Assembly: GCF_014196515.1 (NCBI RefSeq)
Contig: NZ_JACIDV010000002.1
Span: 186,001-250,000 of the forward strand
Length of the DNA stretch: 64,000 nt
Reading direction: 5' to 3'
Origin: Rhizobium skierniewicense
Lineage (GTDB): Bacteria; Pseudomonadota; Alphaproteobacteria; Rhizobiales; Rhizobiaceae
This document shows positions 17,859-26,642 of the stretch, piece by piece (within the stretch, counting starts at the first letter, position 1; each line of letters starts with the position of its first letter). Position numbers and translations under genes: made by a program. Under the pieces are notes generated by a model. The model did not search any database. It worked only from the letters and a program-made list of their open reading frames with translations, and was not told the DNA's origin.

Positions 17859-18647
17859 TTACTTCAGGTTTTGGCTGACGATCGTCGCCATCTCGTCTGC
17901 GGTTGTGATGACCTTGGAGTTCATTTCATACGCACGCTGCGCCGAAATCAGGTCGGTGATTTCCTTGACGGAATCGACGTTCGAGCTTTCCAGGTAATGC
18001 TGCTTGATATAGCCGAAGCCGATCGATTGCGGTGTCGCATCGACCGCATTGCCGGACGCTTCCGTCTGCTGGAACAGATTGTCGCCCAAAGGCTTCAGAC
18101 CCGCTTCGTTGGCAAAGTTGCTCATGTTCAACTGGCCAAGCTGTGTCAGGTTCGTGGCTGTGCCGATGCGCGCCGAAACGTTGCCATCCGTGCTGATCGT
18201 GACTTCCGTCGCATCGATGGGAATGGTGATGGCTGGCAAGATAGGCAGACCGTCAACCGTCACCAGTCGGCCCGTGGAATCGCGGTTTAGCGCGCCTGCA
18301 CGGGTGTAAAGCGTGTTGTTGTCGGGACCTTCGACCTGCAGCCAGCCCTTGCCGACGATGGCGACGTCAAGGTCGTTGCCGGTCTGGCTGATTTCACCCT
18401 GAACATGCAGTTTGCGCACGGCAGACGTCTGCACGCCAAGACCGATGTTGGCGCCTTCCGGGACCATGGTCTGGTTGGCGCGGTTCATCACGCCCTGAGC
18501 GCGTTCTGTCTGATAGAGAAGGTCTGTGAATTCGGCGCGGCCGCGCTTGAACGCGGTCGTGTTGATGTTCGCGATGTTGTTCGCGATGACCTCAAGGTTC
18601 GTCTGCTGGGCATCCATGCCCGTCGCTGCAATGGCTAGTGCTCTCAT
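17859..18647 (-). CDS. flgG: Distal rod protein FlgG
   Basis: FlgG builds the distal part of the flagellar rod. The 262-residue protein is the usual length. The N-terminal rod signature is present at [25 protein letters not shown] (split across residues 3-27) with [17 protein letters not shown]. The C-terminal helix [21 protein letters not shown] is also typical. There is no Sec signal, in keeping with flagellar type III export. It lies in the run fliE-flgG-flgA within the reverse operon. Confidence 0.97.
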   Translation of the reverse strand: MRALAIAATGMDAQQTNLEVIANNIANINTTAFKRGRAEFTDLLYQTERAQGVMNRANQTMVPEGANIGLGVQTSAVRKLHVQGEISQTGNDLDVAIVGKGWLQVEGPDNNTLYTRAGALNRDSTGRLVTVDGLPILPAITIPIDATEVTISTDGNVSARIGTATNLTQLGQLNMSNFANEAGLKPLGDNLFQQTEASGNAVDATPQSIGFGYIKQHYLESSNVDSVKEITDLISAQRAYEMNSKVITTADEMATIVSQNLK

Positions 18648-18664
18648 CTTTTTGTCCTTAAGCG

Positions 18665-19015
18665 TCAGATCTGCATTTTCACGATGTCGAGATAGGCCGA
18701 GACGATCTTGTCGCGCAGAGCCACGGCGGTCTTGAGTGTCTGATCAGCCTGCATGACGGCATCCACAACCTCACGCGTGTTGGCCTTGCCCTGAATCCCG
18801 GCAAAGGACATGGCTTCACCCTTTTTCAGGGATTCAATGGCGTCGGAAGCGACGCTACCCAGCACGCTGCCGAAGGTCGGGCCACCGGCGGCGGTCGCAG
18901 CCGTTGAAACAGCGCTTCCTGCAAGCGATGTCAGGCTGGAGGTGACGTCCTTGACGCTGTCGAGTGCAGACGAGTTGGTCAATGATTTCAGGCTGCTAAT
19001 GGCGTCGATCATCAC
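18665..19015 (-). CDS. fliE: Flagellar hook-basal body protein FliE
   Basis: FliE is the small protein that links the MS ring to the rod. The 116-residue product ends with the family block [39 protein letters not shown], read in pieces, and has the [20 protein letters not shown] segment before it. The N-terminal 40 residues are Ser/Thr/Ala-rich and less conserved. Start ATG at 19015 overlaps the flgC stop by four bases. Adjacent starts (two ATGs) are possible. Confidence 0.94.
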   Translation of the reverse strand: MMIDAISSLKSLTNSSALDSVKDVTSSLTSLAGSAVSTAATAAGGPTFGSVLGSVASDAIESLKKGEAMSFAGIQGKANTREVVDAVMQADQTLKTAVALRDKIVSAYLDIVKMQI

Positions 19016-19428
19016 TGACCTTTCAATAAGTCTATGGTTGAGGCAACCATGTCGCGTGTCTGTTTGATAACTTGAAGGTTGGCGTCATAGCCGCGGTTTG
19101 CTTCGCGAAGGTCGGCCATCTCGATGAGCATGTTGACATTCGGAAGCTTGACCATGCCCTTCGCGTCGGCAGCCGGGCTGTCGGGGTCGTATTCCTGCGT
19201 GAAGTCGGAGCGATCGAAACCCAGTTTCTTGACCTCGACCAGATTTGTCTGCGAAGCGCGGTCCAGTTCATTTGCGAAGGTGATGGTCTTGCGGCGATAA
19301 GGGTCGGCGCCTGGGGTGTCGCCCGTCGTGCGCGAGTTCGCGATGTTTTCAGACACGATGCGCAGACGGGTGGCCTGAGCCTCCATCCCGTTTCCCGCAA
19401 TCTTCATCGAGGACTTTAAAGGGTCCAT
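19012..19428 (-). CDS. flgC: Proximal rod protein FlgC
   Basis: FlgC is one of the proximal rod subunits. The 138-residue product shows the rod N-terminal motif [22 protein letters not shown] with the SRTTG and the PYRRKTITF segment, and the closing [30 protein letters not shown]. Length and both ends match the family. One base separates it from the flgB stop; fliE overlaps its own stop. Confidence 0.96.
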   Translation of the reverse strand: MDPLKSSMKIAGNGMEAQATRLRIVSENIANSRTTGDTPGADPYRRKTITFANELDRASQTNLVEVKKLGFDRSDFTQEYDPDSPAADAKGMVKLPNVNMLIEMADLREANRGYDANLQVIKQTRDMVASTIDLLKGQ

Positions 19429-19429
19429 G

Positions 19430-19819
19430 TTACTTGCCCACCGCTGTCAACATCATGCTGTGAAAAGAGCGAACGAGTTGCGCGTTCAGTTCGAACTGCC
19501 CCTTGATCTCGCCTGTTTTTGCCATTTCCTTGGAGAGCGACACTGTGTTGCCGGATTCCTGAATGCCGATTTCGTTGGCCAGTTCTGCATTCTGCATGCC
19601 GATCTTGCCGCCGCCTGCCATTGCCAGATCCATGTGAGCCGGGTTTGTGCGGGCCATCTGCATGCCAACCGACTGCAGTTCGGAATCGAAGGACACGACG
19701 TCCTTCGCCTGGAACTTTGGCGTATTGGCATTGGCAATGTTGGTGGCGACGACTTCTTGACGGACAGAAAGCCATTCGGCCTGCCGGGATGCCAACGCAA
19801 ACAGCTGAATCGGCTGCAT
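19430..19819 (-). CDS. flgB: Proximal rod protein FlgB
   Basis: FlgB is a proximal rod subunit and here the first gene of the reverse operon. The 129-residue protein has [26 protein letters not shown] near the N-terminus, KAKDVV-like spacing ([12 protein letters not shown]), and a C-terminal helix [33 protein letters not shown] precedes the ATG. The 202-base region to the divergent co-polymerase gene should hold the operon promoter; I could not identify a convincing one by eye. Confidence 0.95.
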   Translation of the reverse strand: MQPIQLFALASRQAEWLSVRQEVVATNIANANTPKFQAKDVVSFDSELQSVGMQMARTNPAHMDLAMAGGGKIGMQNAELANEIGIQESGNTVSLSKEMAKTGEIKGQFELNAQLVRSFHSMMLTAVGK

Positions 19820-20021
19820 GACAATTCTCCGTGTTTAACTTGATTTGGTTCTAGGCCGACAATCTTGCGCGGGACTTGCGGTCGATGGCTTTCTGTTGCA
19901 GCGCCAAATGCCGGATCACTGCACGAGTGAATAGGCGTTATTAACCATTTGTTTGCCTTATCGGTTTAGACTTCGTTTATATTTCCGACCGTGGAATTCG
20001 ATCTAACCCTATGGGTTTGCG

Positions 20022-21857
20022 ATGGTTTTTGAGAACGATAAATCTGTTTCGCCAAAAGGCGACGAGCTGCCCGAAAGCAGGGGTGTGTCTTCCTGGCGAA
20101 GTCATTTGCTGTCAGCTGGTGTTGTTTTGTCTCTGACCACCGCTGGCTTTTTTCTGCCCGGACTGCTGCTGGAACCCGGCCTCAAGGGATATGTCTCGCA
20201 GGCAAGCGTGAAGGTTTCCGATCCGCGCACCAACGCTGCCAGTGTCCAGCGCCTCGCTTCGCAGGTTCGCGACAACCTCATGTCGCCGGTGCTGCTTGGG
20301 TTGACCGTCTCGGAACTGAAGCTTCAGCCTGAAGATCTGACCGGCGTTGAAACACAAGGCCATTTCGCCGTGCTGATGGATTTGCTCGGCGGCGGCAAGA
20401 GTGGCGAGGCGCTGGTCGGGGCAACCGAAACGGCTTTGAAGGATGCTGTCTCCATCACCTCTGCACCATCGGGCTCTGAAATTGATGTCGCGGTCACCGC
20501 GGCGACGCCCAAGGTTGCCCGCAAGATCACCGACCATATTGCGACCCTCGTCATCAAGCAGATCGGGGTGGAGCAGCAGGCACCTGAACTTCAGGCAGTC
20601 GAAAAGGCACGGGTTGCGCTCGACAGCGCCGAGGCTGCCTTGACCGGATTTCAGATGCGCCACGGCAATGACGCGGTGTCGCGCATACAGAGTTTGCAGC
20701 AAAAGATACGTGAAGACGACGCTCTGGCGGCCTCTCTTCAGAGCAAGAGCGCAGAACTGGCAGATGCCATTTCGACCGCCTCCGCCATGAAGACAGACGA
20801 TGTGTTGAATACAACGCTGCCCGCAATGAGCCTGTTTTCACCGTTGGAGCCCATCCGCGAAAGCTACGCTGCGGCAAAGCTTTCGATGGCGGAAATCAGC
20901 GTCGATTACGGTCCAAAGCATCCGAAAGCCATCGCGGCACAGGCAACGCTGGACGCAGCACGCGCCACTGCCATGCCGACCATGCGCCGGATTTTGGAAA
21001 CCTTGAAGCGCGAGCAGGCCACGGTTACCGCTGCACTCGAGACACAGACAAGCGGCCGCGCCGACCTCGACAGCCAGCTGCAGGCCATGGGTCAGGCGCC
21101 TGCAGATCTTGCGCGTCTGGAAGCCGCACTTGAAAAGGCGCGTACGGATTATATCCTCTCCAGCGAAGCCGCAGGAACGTTCTCGGCCACGCCACGTGTC
21201 AGCGCAAAGCTCGTGAAGGAGGCGCAGGAAGGCGTCGCCAACTATGATGCCTTTACGGCTATCGCGATGGCGCTCGCAGGTGCGGCTGCCGGGTTGTTGC
21301 TGTCTCTCTTTACGCTGAGCTTCAAACGGTCGGAAGTCGAAGAGAAACAGGCCATTCTTTCAGAGGTGTACTCGGTGGAGCCCGAGGAGCAGACACTCGG
21401 CATGGTGCCGGAACAAACGCCAGCGGCAGAGATCGTCGAAATAGAGCCCGGGATTTTCGACGATTTGGAGGCAAGGCCGCATTCCACTGAAATCGCCGAG
21501 ACCTACGAGGCAGAGCCCGTTGAAGCAGGCACGCCGATGGAAACAGCGCTGGAGGACAGTTCAGAAGCAGAAGAAGTCGCGCTTGAACCTTTGCATGATG
21601 AGCCTGCCAACGATATTCCGCTCGATGAGCGCGTGCGTCAGGTTCTGGTCAGCAATGCCGTTCAAGATACCCGAACTGAGCGTGACGTCCCGATATTCAC
21701 CTTGCCGCCATTACTGGCCGCAGCCCTTGCTGGAAAAGCCGACCACGCGCAGGCTGAAACAGAGGAACTGCGCGCTCTGCGCCAGGAATTGGTGATGCTG
21801 CGCGAGCGTTTGTCCGAACACGCCGCCCGTCAGGATGGCAAAAGCAATCAGGCCTGA
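20022..21857 (+). CDS. Wzz/GumC-type polysaccharide co-polymerase without kinase domain
   Basis: The 611-residue protein has a membrane helix at about 28-50, a large periplasmic region with extended coiled coil (about 190-400), a second membrane helix at about 409-433, then a cytoplasmic tail of about 175 residues. This is the Wzz/GumC/ExoP topology controlling chain length or export of polysaccharide. The segment SVDYGPKHPKAIAAQATLDAA is typical of GumC proteins. The tail is strongly acidic, Glu/Ala/Pro-rich, and lacks the Walker motifs of ExoP kinases. It diverges from flgB and no glycosyltransferases are nearby. The target polysaccharide is unknown. Confidence 0.8.
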   Translation: MVFENDKSVSPKGDELPESRGVSSWRSHLLSAGVVLSLTTAGFFLPGLLLEPGLKGYVSQASVKVSDPRTNAASVQRLASQVRDNLMSPVLLGLTVSELKLQPEDLTGVETQGHFAVLMDLLGGGKSGEALVGATETALKDAVSITSAPSGSEIDVAVTAATPKVARKITDHIATLVIKQIGVEQQAPELQAVEKARVALDSAEAALTGFQMRHGNDAVSRIQSLQQKIREDDALAASLQSKSAELADAISTASAMKTDDVLNTTLPAMSLFSPLEPIRESYAAAKLSMAEISVDYGPKHPKAIAAQATLDAARATAMPTMRRILETLKREQATVTAALETQTSGRADLDSQLQAMGQAPADLARLEAALEKARTDYILSSEAAGTFSATPRVSAKLVKEAQEGVANYDAFTAIAMALAGAAAGLLLSLFTLSFKRSEVEEKQAILSEVYSVEPEEQTLGMVPEQTPAAEIVEIEPGIFDDLEARPHSTEIAETYEAEPVEAGTPMETALEDSSEAEEVALEPLHDEPANDIPLDERVRQVLVSNAVQDTRTERDVPIFTLPPLLAAALAGKADHAQAETEELRALRQELVMLRERLSEHAARQDGKSNQA

Positions 21858-21938
21858 AGAACCGATTTTCGTTAAAATACACTATGCCACGCAGCATTCC
21901 GGCGCTAGATAGCTATCTGGATTTCAGGAGGCAGGCAG

Positions 21939-22838
21939 ATGGCAGTGGTAATCGACGGCAAGGCAAAGGCAGCATCCGTAACAGAAGCTGTGCGTGAAGC
22001 GGCAGAACTGCTGGAGCAGCACACAGGCGTCAAGCCCGGGCTCGCGGTCGTCATCGTCGGCAACGATCCCGCTAGCCATGCCTATGTCAATTCCAAGAGC
22101 AAGACGGCCAAGCAATGCGGCTTTAACTCCGTTCAGCACACATTGCCAGAAGAGACGACGCAGGCGGAGCTGGAGGCTTTGGTTGCAACCCTGAACACAG
22201 ACGTCTCCATCCATGGTATCTTGGTGCAACTGCCGCTACCGAAGCATCTGAACGCCGATCCCGTCATTCAGTCGATTTTGCCGGAAAAAGACGTGGATGG
22301 CCTGAGTGTCCTCAACGCTGGCAAGCTTGCCACGGGCGATCTGGAGACAGGTCTGATCTCATGTACACCCGCCGGTTCCATGTTGCTGGCCCGCAGCATT
22401 CATGGCGATGACCTGTCCGGTCTCAGCGCGGTCGTCATCGGTCGCTCCAACCTGTTCGGCAAGCCGATGGGGCAACTGCTGCTCAACGCCAATGCTACCG
22501 TCACCATGGCGCATTCACGCACGAAGGACCTGGCTGCGGTCTGTAAGACTGCCGATATTCTGGTGGCTGCGGTCGGTCGCGCACAGATGGTCAAGGCGGA
22601 TTGGATCAAGCCCGGTGCGACCGTCATCGATGTCGGCATCAATCGCATTCCAGCGCCGGAAAAGGGTGAAGGCAAGTCCAGACTGGTCGGTGATGTGGCC
22701 TATGATGAGGCAAGCGCCGTTGCCAGCGCCATCACGCCGGTTCCAGGGGGGGTCGGCCCGATGACCATTGCCATGTTGATGGCCAACACCGTGATCGCGG
22801 CGCATCGTGCTCTTGGAAAACCCGCGCCAAAATTCTGA
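21939..22838 (+). CDS. folD: Bifunctional methylenetetrahydrofolate dehydrogenase / cyclohydrolase
   Basis: FolD interconverts 5,10-methylene-THF and 10-formyl-THF with NADP, supplying one-carbon units. At 299 residues it is normal size. Visible signatures are [23 protein letters not shown] with the catalytic lysine, the [10 protein letters not shown] block, PEKDVDGLS, and the cofactor-binding [25 protein letters not shown] read in parts. The C-terminal [20 protein letters not shown] is diagnostic. AGGAGG lies about ten bases before the ATG. It converges with aglR, with six bases between the stops. Confidence 0.97.
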   Translation: MAVVIDGKAKAASVTEAVREAAELLEQHTGVKPGLAVVIVGNDPASHAYVNSKSKTAKQCGFNSVQHTLPEETTQAELEALVATLNTDVSIHGILVQLPLPKHLNADPVIQSILPEKDVDGLSVLNAGKLATGDLETGLISCTPAGSMLLARSIHGDDLSGLSAVVIGRSNLFGKPMGQLLLNANATVTMAHSRTKDLAAVCKTADILVAAVGRAQMVKADWIKPGATVIDVGINRIPAPEKGEGKSRLVGDVAYDEASAVASAITPVPGGVGPMTIAMLMANTVIAAHRALGKPAPKF

Positions 22839-22844
22839 CCGGCT

Positions 22845-23867
22845 TCAGCCTTGGGCGGGACCTGTCGATCCGCGCACCACAAGCTCGGCCTTCCACAGTT
22901 CCTGAAGACTGTCGGTTTCGCCCGTCTTGATCTGGTTGATCAGACGCTCGGCAATCCGCAGGCCCGCCGCCCGTAGCGAAGATCGCGTCGTGGTCAGCGG
23001 CACGGAAAAATTGACAGGTTTGAGCAAAGGCAAAACGTCGTCATGGGCGATGAGCGATATGTCTTTTCCCGGCTTTAGTCCCCGTTGATTGAGGGCTCGC
23101 ACCGCGCCCAATGCCAGGGCGGTGGAGGCACAGATTACCGCTGTCGGTGGAGCGGGGCGAGACAAAAGCTCTTCCATCTTCAGGTAGCCAGCCTCGTCGT
23201 TCATGATGCTGTGGCTGACATGATCGTCTTCCAGCGCAAGCCCATGCTCGGCTAATTCCGCCTCCACGCCGCGATGACGGCGGAAGGTGAAGTCGTAGCC
23301 CTCAGGCCCGTTCAAAAGCGCGATATCGCGATGCCCGAGTTGCAACAGAAGCGATGTCGCATCGCGGAAGGCCGTCTCATTGTCAACGTCGAGATAGGGG
23401 TAGTCTGTATCGACGCCCCAGGATCGGCCATGAACCATGAACGGGATCGACAGGCTCTTTACCATCTCGATCCGGCTGTCATTCTTTTTCATATAGGCGA
23501 GATAGATGCCATCCACGCCGCCACTCGCTGCCAGTTCCCGCAATGCGTTTTCTTCATTGGAAGGGTCGGTCGGCATGATGACGAGATGAAAGCCGTTGCG
23601 AGCGGAAGCTTCGCCAAGCCCGCTCAAGAACTCGCCGAAATGCACGTCGGATGCATGGTCCGGCCCCGTTGGCATCACAAGGCCGATGGAACCCATCTTG
23701 CCAGTTGCCAAACGCTGGGCGGCGGCATTTGGCCTGTAGCCGGTTTGTTGTGCCGCCTCGATGATTTTGCGCCGCGTCTCGGCGTTGACCTCGGGATATC
23801 CATTCAGAGCACGGCTGATCGTGGTTTGGGAAATGCCCAGCAACTGCGACAATTGTTTCAGGTTCAT
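22845..23867 (-). CDS. aglR: LacI-family repressor of the alpha-glucoside operon
   Basis: The 340-residue protein has a LacI-type N-terminal helix-turn-helix: MNLKQLSQLLGISQTTISR, with the hinge segment GYRPNAAAQRLATGK, followed by a periplasmic-binding-protein-like effector domain (about 60-330). It is transcribed divergently from aglE and matches AglR, the repressor of the alpha-glucoside locus of S. meliloti, by position and class. Three near-identical palindromes in the intergenic region, one just downstream of its own predicted -10 box, suggest autoregulation. The inducer is probably a disaccharide such as trehalose, sucrose or maltose, by family knowledge. Confidence 0.88.
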   Translation of the reverse strand: MNLKQLSQLLGISQTTISRALNGYPEVNAETRRKIIEAAQQTGYRPNAAAQRLATGKMGSIGLVMPTGPDHASDVHFGEFLSGLGEASARNGFHLVIMPTDPSNEENALRELAASGGVDGIYLAYMKKNDSRIEMVKSLSIPFMVHGRSWGVDTDYPYLDVDNETAFRDATSLLLQLGHRDIALLNGPEGYDFTFRRHRGVEAELAEHGLALEDDHVSHSIMNDEAGYLKMEELLSRPAPPTAVICASTALALGAVRALNQRGLKPGKDISLIAHDDVLPLLKPVNFSVPLTTTRSSLRAAGLRIAERLINQIKTGETDSLQELWKAELVVRGSTGPAQG

Positions 23868-23928
23868 CGTGTGCAGTGCTCCTCCAACCAGTCATGCTCG
23901 GATGTGGACGATGCTCCTCCATACGTCC

Positions 23929-23970
23929 AAACCGCTTTGAACAATAGCAAGTGTTATCAGCGCGGACAAT
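23929..23970 (-). promoter_or_regulatory. Predicted aglR promoter with adjacent AglR operator
   Basis: On the minus strand TTGTCC (23965-23970) and TATTGT (23942-23947) are separated by 17 bases, a good sigma70-type arrangement. CAAACCGCTTTG at 23929-23940, which differs by one base from the palindrome ahead of aglE, begins one base past the -10, where a repressor would block the start. The site lies 61 bases upstream of the aglR ATG. Confidence 0.6.
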
Positions 23971-24028
23971 TGGAAAAGTCCAGTGTTTCTCCCGCATAGT
24001 TTGCATGGTGCGCCGCAACATAATCACC

Positions 24029-24040
24029 AAAGCGCTAAAG
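24029..24040. promoter_or_regulatory. Second AglR-type operator-like site
   Basis: CAAAGCGCTAAA shares CAAAGCGCT with the perfect palindrome at 24093 and lies 64 bases upstream of it and 100 bases from the aglR-side site. It overlaps no obvious promoter, so it may be an auxiliary site for looping between the divergent promoters. Confidence 0.5.
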
Positions 24041-24053
24041 TTTAAGGCAGCCC

Positions 24054-24104
24054 TTGACTCGGCTTCCATCTCAATGAGATGAATAGGTAGCCAAAGCGCT
24101 TTGA
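24054..24104 (+). promoter_or_regulatory. Predicted aglE promoter with perfect LacI-type operator
   Basis: CTTGACT at 24054-24060 is a rhizobial-style -35; the -10 (around GATGAATA, 24079-24086) is weak. CAAAGCGCTTTG at 24093-24104 is a perfect 12-base palindrome with the central CG step of LacI-family operators, placed around the expected transcription start. The aglE ATG is 48 bases further, preceded by GGGAGG. Confidence 0.65.
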
Positions 24105-24152
24105 GTATCTTTGTGGGCGCAACGCCTGCGAATGTGATGGGAGGTAGATCAC

Positions 24153-25514
24153 ATGAAAAAGACTTTCTGGACGACCGTGGCCATAGCCACGTTGTTTTCG
24201 GGCATGTCCCTTGCGGCAGACCTGAAGTTCAAGCCCGGTGAAGACACGAAATTCAACTGGAAGAGCTACGAAGACTTCAAAACCGCCAATGCCAGCCTTA
24301 AAGGCGAAACGTTGACGATCTTCGGCCCATGGCGCGGTGAGGACGAGGCGCTGTTTCAGTCTGTTCTGGCCTATTTCGCCGATGCGACCGGGGTGAATGT
24401 CCGTTATTCCTCATCGGAAAACTACGAGCAGCAGATCGTTATCGATACGCAGGCCGGTTCTCCTCCCAACGTTGCCATCCTTCCGCAGCCCGGCTTGCTG
24501 GCCGACCTTGCGGCCAAGGGTCTGCTGACGCCGCTAGGTGATGAGACAGCCAAGTGGGTGAAGGACAATTACGGCGCGGGCCAGTCCTGGGTGGATCTGG
24601 GGATGTATCCCGGCAAGGACGGCCAGAAGGCCTATTTCGCCTTTCCATTCAAGGCCGACGTGAAGTCGCTGGTCTGGTACGTGCCTGAAAACTTCGAGGA
24701 GGCGGGCTATAAGGTTCCCGAAAGCGTTGAGGATCTCGTCAAGCTTTCCGATCAGATCGTCGCCGATGGCGGCACGCCGTGGTGCATCGGTCTTGGTTCC
24801 GGCGGCGCAACCGGCTGGCCGGGCACGGATTGGGTCGAAGACTTCATGCTGCGCACGCAGCCACTGGACGTTTACCTCAAGTGGACGACGAACGAGGTAA
24901 AGTTCAACGACCCCCGCGTCGTTGCGGCCATCGAGGAATTCGGCAAGTTTGCCAAGAACGACAAATATGTCTCGGGTGGCGCAGCGGCCGTTGCCTCCAC
25001 CGACTTCCGCGATAGTCCAAAGGGCCTCTTTGACATTCCACCGAAGTGCTACCTTCACCGTCAGGCGTCCTTCATTCCATCCTTCTTCCCTGAGGGTACC
25101 AAGGTCGGAACGGATGTCGATTTCTTCTACATGCCGACATTCGCCTCCAAGCCTGAACTCGGCAAGCCGGTTTTGGGCGCTGGAACGCTGTTCACCATTA
25201 CCAAGGATTCCAAGGCAGCCCGCGCCCTGGTCGAATTCCTAAAGACGCCGATTGCGCATGAGGTCTGGATGGCACAGTCCGGCTTCCTCACGCCCTACAA
25301 GAACGTGAACCTCGACGCTTACGCCAGCGAGCAAACCAAACGTCAGGGACAAATCCTCACCACCGCCACCAGCTTTGGTTTCGACGGCTCTGACCTGATG
25401 CCCGGCAAGATCGGTGCTGGGGCATTCTGGACCGGCATGGTCGATTTCGTCGGCGGCAAATCTGCGCAGCAGGTCGGCGACGATATCCAGAAGGCTTGGG
25501 ACGGCCTGAAATAA
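24153..25514 (+). CDS. aglE: Alpha-glucoside ABC transporter substrate-binding protein
   Basis: AglE is the periplasmic receptor for alpha-glucosides. The 453-residue precursor has a signal peptide (MKKTFWTTVAIATLFSGMSLAA) and an extracellular solute-binding family 1 fold, with TIFGPWRGEDEALFQSVLAYF, VRYSSSENYEQQI and ALLPQPGL-like segments typical of sugar receptors. Ligands by family knowledge are sucrose, maltose and trehalose. GGGAGG precedes the ATG. A hairpin separates it from aglF, so it probably accumulates as a shorter, more abundant transcript than the permease genes. Confidence 0.92.
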   Translation: MKKTFWTTVAIATLFSGMSLAADLKFKPGEDTKFNWKSYEDFKTANASLKGETLTIFGPWRGEDEALFQSVLAYFADATGVNVRYSSSENYEQQIVIDTQAGSPPNVAILPQPGLLADLAAKGLLTPLGDETAKWVKDNYGAGQSWVDLGMYPGKDGQKAYFAFPFKADVKSLVWYVPENFEEAGYKVPESVEDLVKLSDQIVADGGTPWCIGLGSGGATGWPGTDWVEDFMLRTQPLDVYLKWTTNEVKFNDPRVVAAIEEFGKFAKNDKYVSGGAAAVASTDFRDSPKGLFDIPPKCYLHRQASFIPSFFPEGTKVGTDVDFFYMPTFASKPELGKPVLGAGTLFTITKDSKAARALVEFLKTPIAHEVWMAQSGFLTPYKNVNLDAYASEQTKRQGQILTTATSFGFDGSDLMPGKIGAGAFWTGMVDFVGGKSAQQVGDDIQKAWDGLK

Positions 25515-25525
25515 TCGAAAACTCC

Positions 25526-25552
25526 GCCCGGCAGTGCCAGTTACTGCCGGGC
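25526..25552 (+). promoter_or_regulatory. Intercistronic hairpin between aglE and aglF
   Basis: A ten-base perfect stem, GCCCGGCAGT (25526-25535) with ACTGCCGGGC (25543-25552) and a seven-base loop, starts 11 bases after the aglE stop. Only TTT follows, so it is more likely an mRNA-stabilising or partial-termination structure than a full terminator. Confidence 0.6.
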
Positions 25553-25630
25553 CGTTTCTCTAAAGATCTCGGCCAACGCGATACGACGGTGTTTGGCCGG
25601 GCATAAAACGGATAACGGGGAGGGAATGTG

Positions 25631-26641
25631 ATGACCCAGATCGTTTCGGCGCTCGGCGTGATGATCGTCGGCGTCTTCGCCTGCGCCGCCTATTACTGGC
25701 TGTCGGACAAGGCGCTACAGCTCATTTTCCCGGTCAAAGACGGAGACGTGATCCACGCGTCGCGCAATTTGAACCGGCGCGCGGCGATCCGCCCTTGGCT
25801 CTTTGTCGGTCCGGCACTGCTGCTCCTGATCGTCTATCTCGTCTATCCGGTCGTTGCGACCTTCATCCTGTCCTTCTACGATCGGACCGGCGCGAATTTC
25901 GTCGGCCTCAACAATTACCGTTGGGCCTTTTTCGATGCCGGTTTCCGCCAGTCCATTTTCAACAATATTCTCTGGCTTGCCGTCGTGCCTGCTGCCTGCA
26001 CCTTCTTCGGTCTCGTCATCGCCGTCATGACCGACCGCATCTGGTGGGGCAACATCGCCAAGTCCATCGTCTTCATGCCCATGGCCATCTCCTTCGTCGG
26101 GGCATCGGTCATCTGGAAGTTCGTCTATGAATATCGCGGGGAAGGTCAGGTTCAGATCGGCCTTTTGAACGCCATCGTTGAATATTTCGGCGGCAGCCCG
26201 GAGGTCTGGATTTCCATGCCCTTCTGGAACAACTTCTTCCTGATGATCATCCTCATCTGGATCCAGACCGGCTTTGCCATGGTCATCCTGTCGGCTGCTC
26301 TTCGCGGCATTCCCGAAGAAACCGTAGAGGCTGCCGTCATCGATGGCGCGAATGGCTGGCAGATTTTCTGGAAAATCCTCGTGCCGCAAATATGGGGCAC
26401 CATCGCCGTCGTCTGGACGACCATCACGATTCTCGTCCTCAAGGTCTTCGATATCGTGTTGACCATGACCAACGGCCAGTGGAACACCATGGTTCTCGCC
26501 AACCTCATGTTCGACTGGATGTTCCGCGGCGGTGGTGACAGCGGCCGAAGTGCCGTCATCGCGCTCGTCATCATGGCCGCTGTGACGCCCATCATGATCT
26601 GGAACATTCGTCAGGCAAACCGCGAGATGGAGGGCCGTTGA
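25631..26641 (+). CDS. aglF: Alpha-glucoside ABC transporter permease AglF
   Basis: AglF is one of two inner-membrane permeases of the importer. The 336-residue protein has an N-terminal hydrophobic segment (about 1-20), then the MalF-like core with six helices from about residue 55. The ATP-ase-contacting EAA loop reads EETVEAAVIDGANGWQIFW, followed by KILVPQIWG. ATG at 25631 is chosen over GTG at 25628 because GGAGGG lies seven bases upstream. aglG starts one base after the stop. Confidence 0.93.
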   Translation: MTQIVSALGVMIVGVFACAAYYWLSDKALQLIFPVKDGDVIHASRNLNRRAAIRPWLFVGPALLLLIVYLVYPVVATFILSFYDRTGANFVGLNNYRWAFFDAGFRQSIFNNILWLAVVPAACTFFGLVIAVMTDRIWWGNIAKSIVFMPMAISFVGASVIWKFVYEYRGEGQVQIGLLNAIVEYFGGSPEVWISMPFWNNFFLMIILIWIQTGFAMVILSAALRGIPEETVEAAVIDGANGWQIFWKILVPQIWGTIAVVWTTITILVLKVFDIVLTMTNGQWNTMVLANLMFDWMFRGGGDSGRSAVIALVIMAAVTPIMIWNIRQANREMEGR

Positions 26642-26642
26642 C

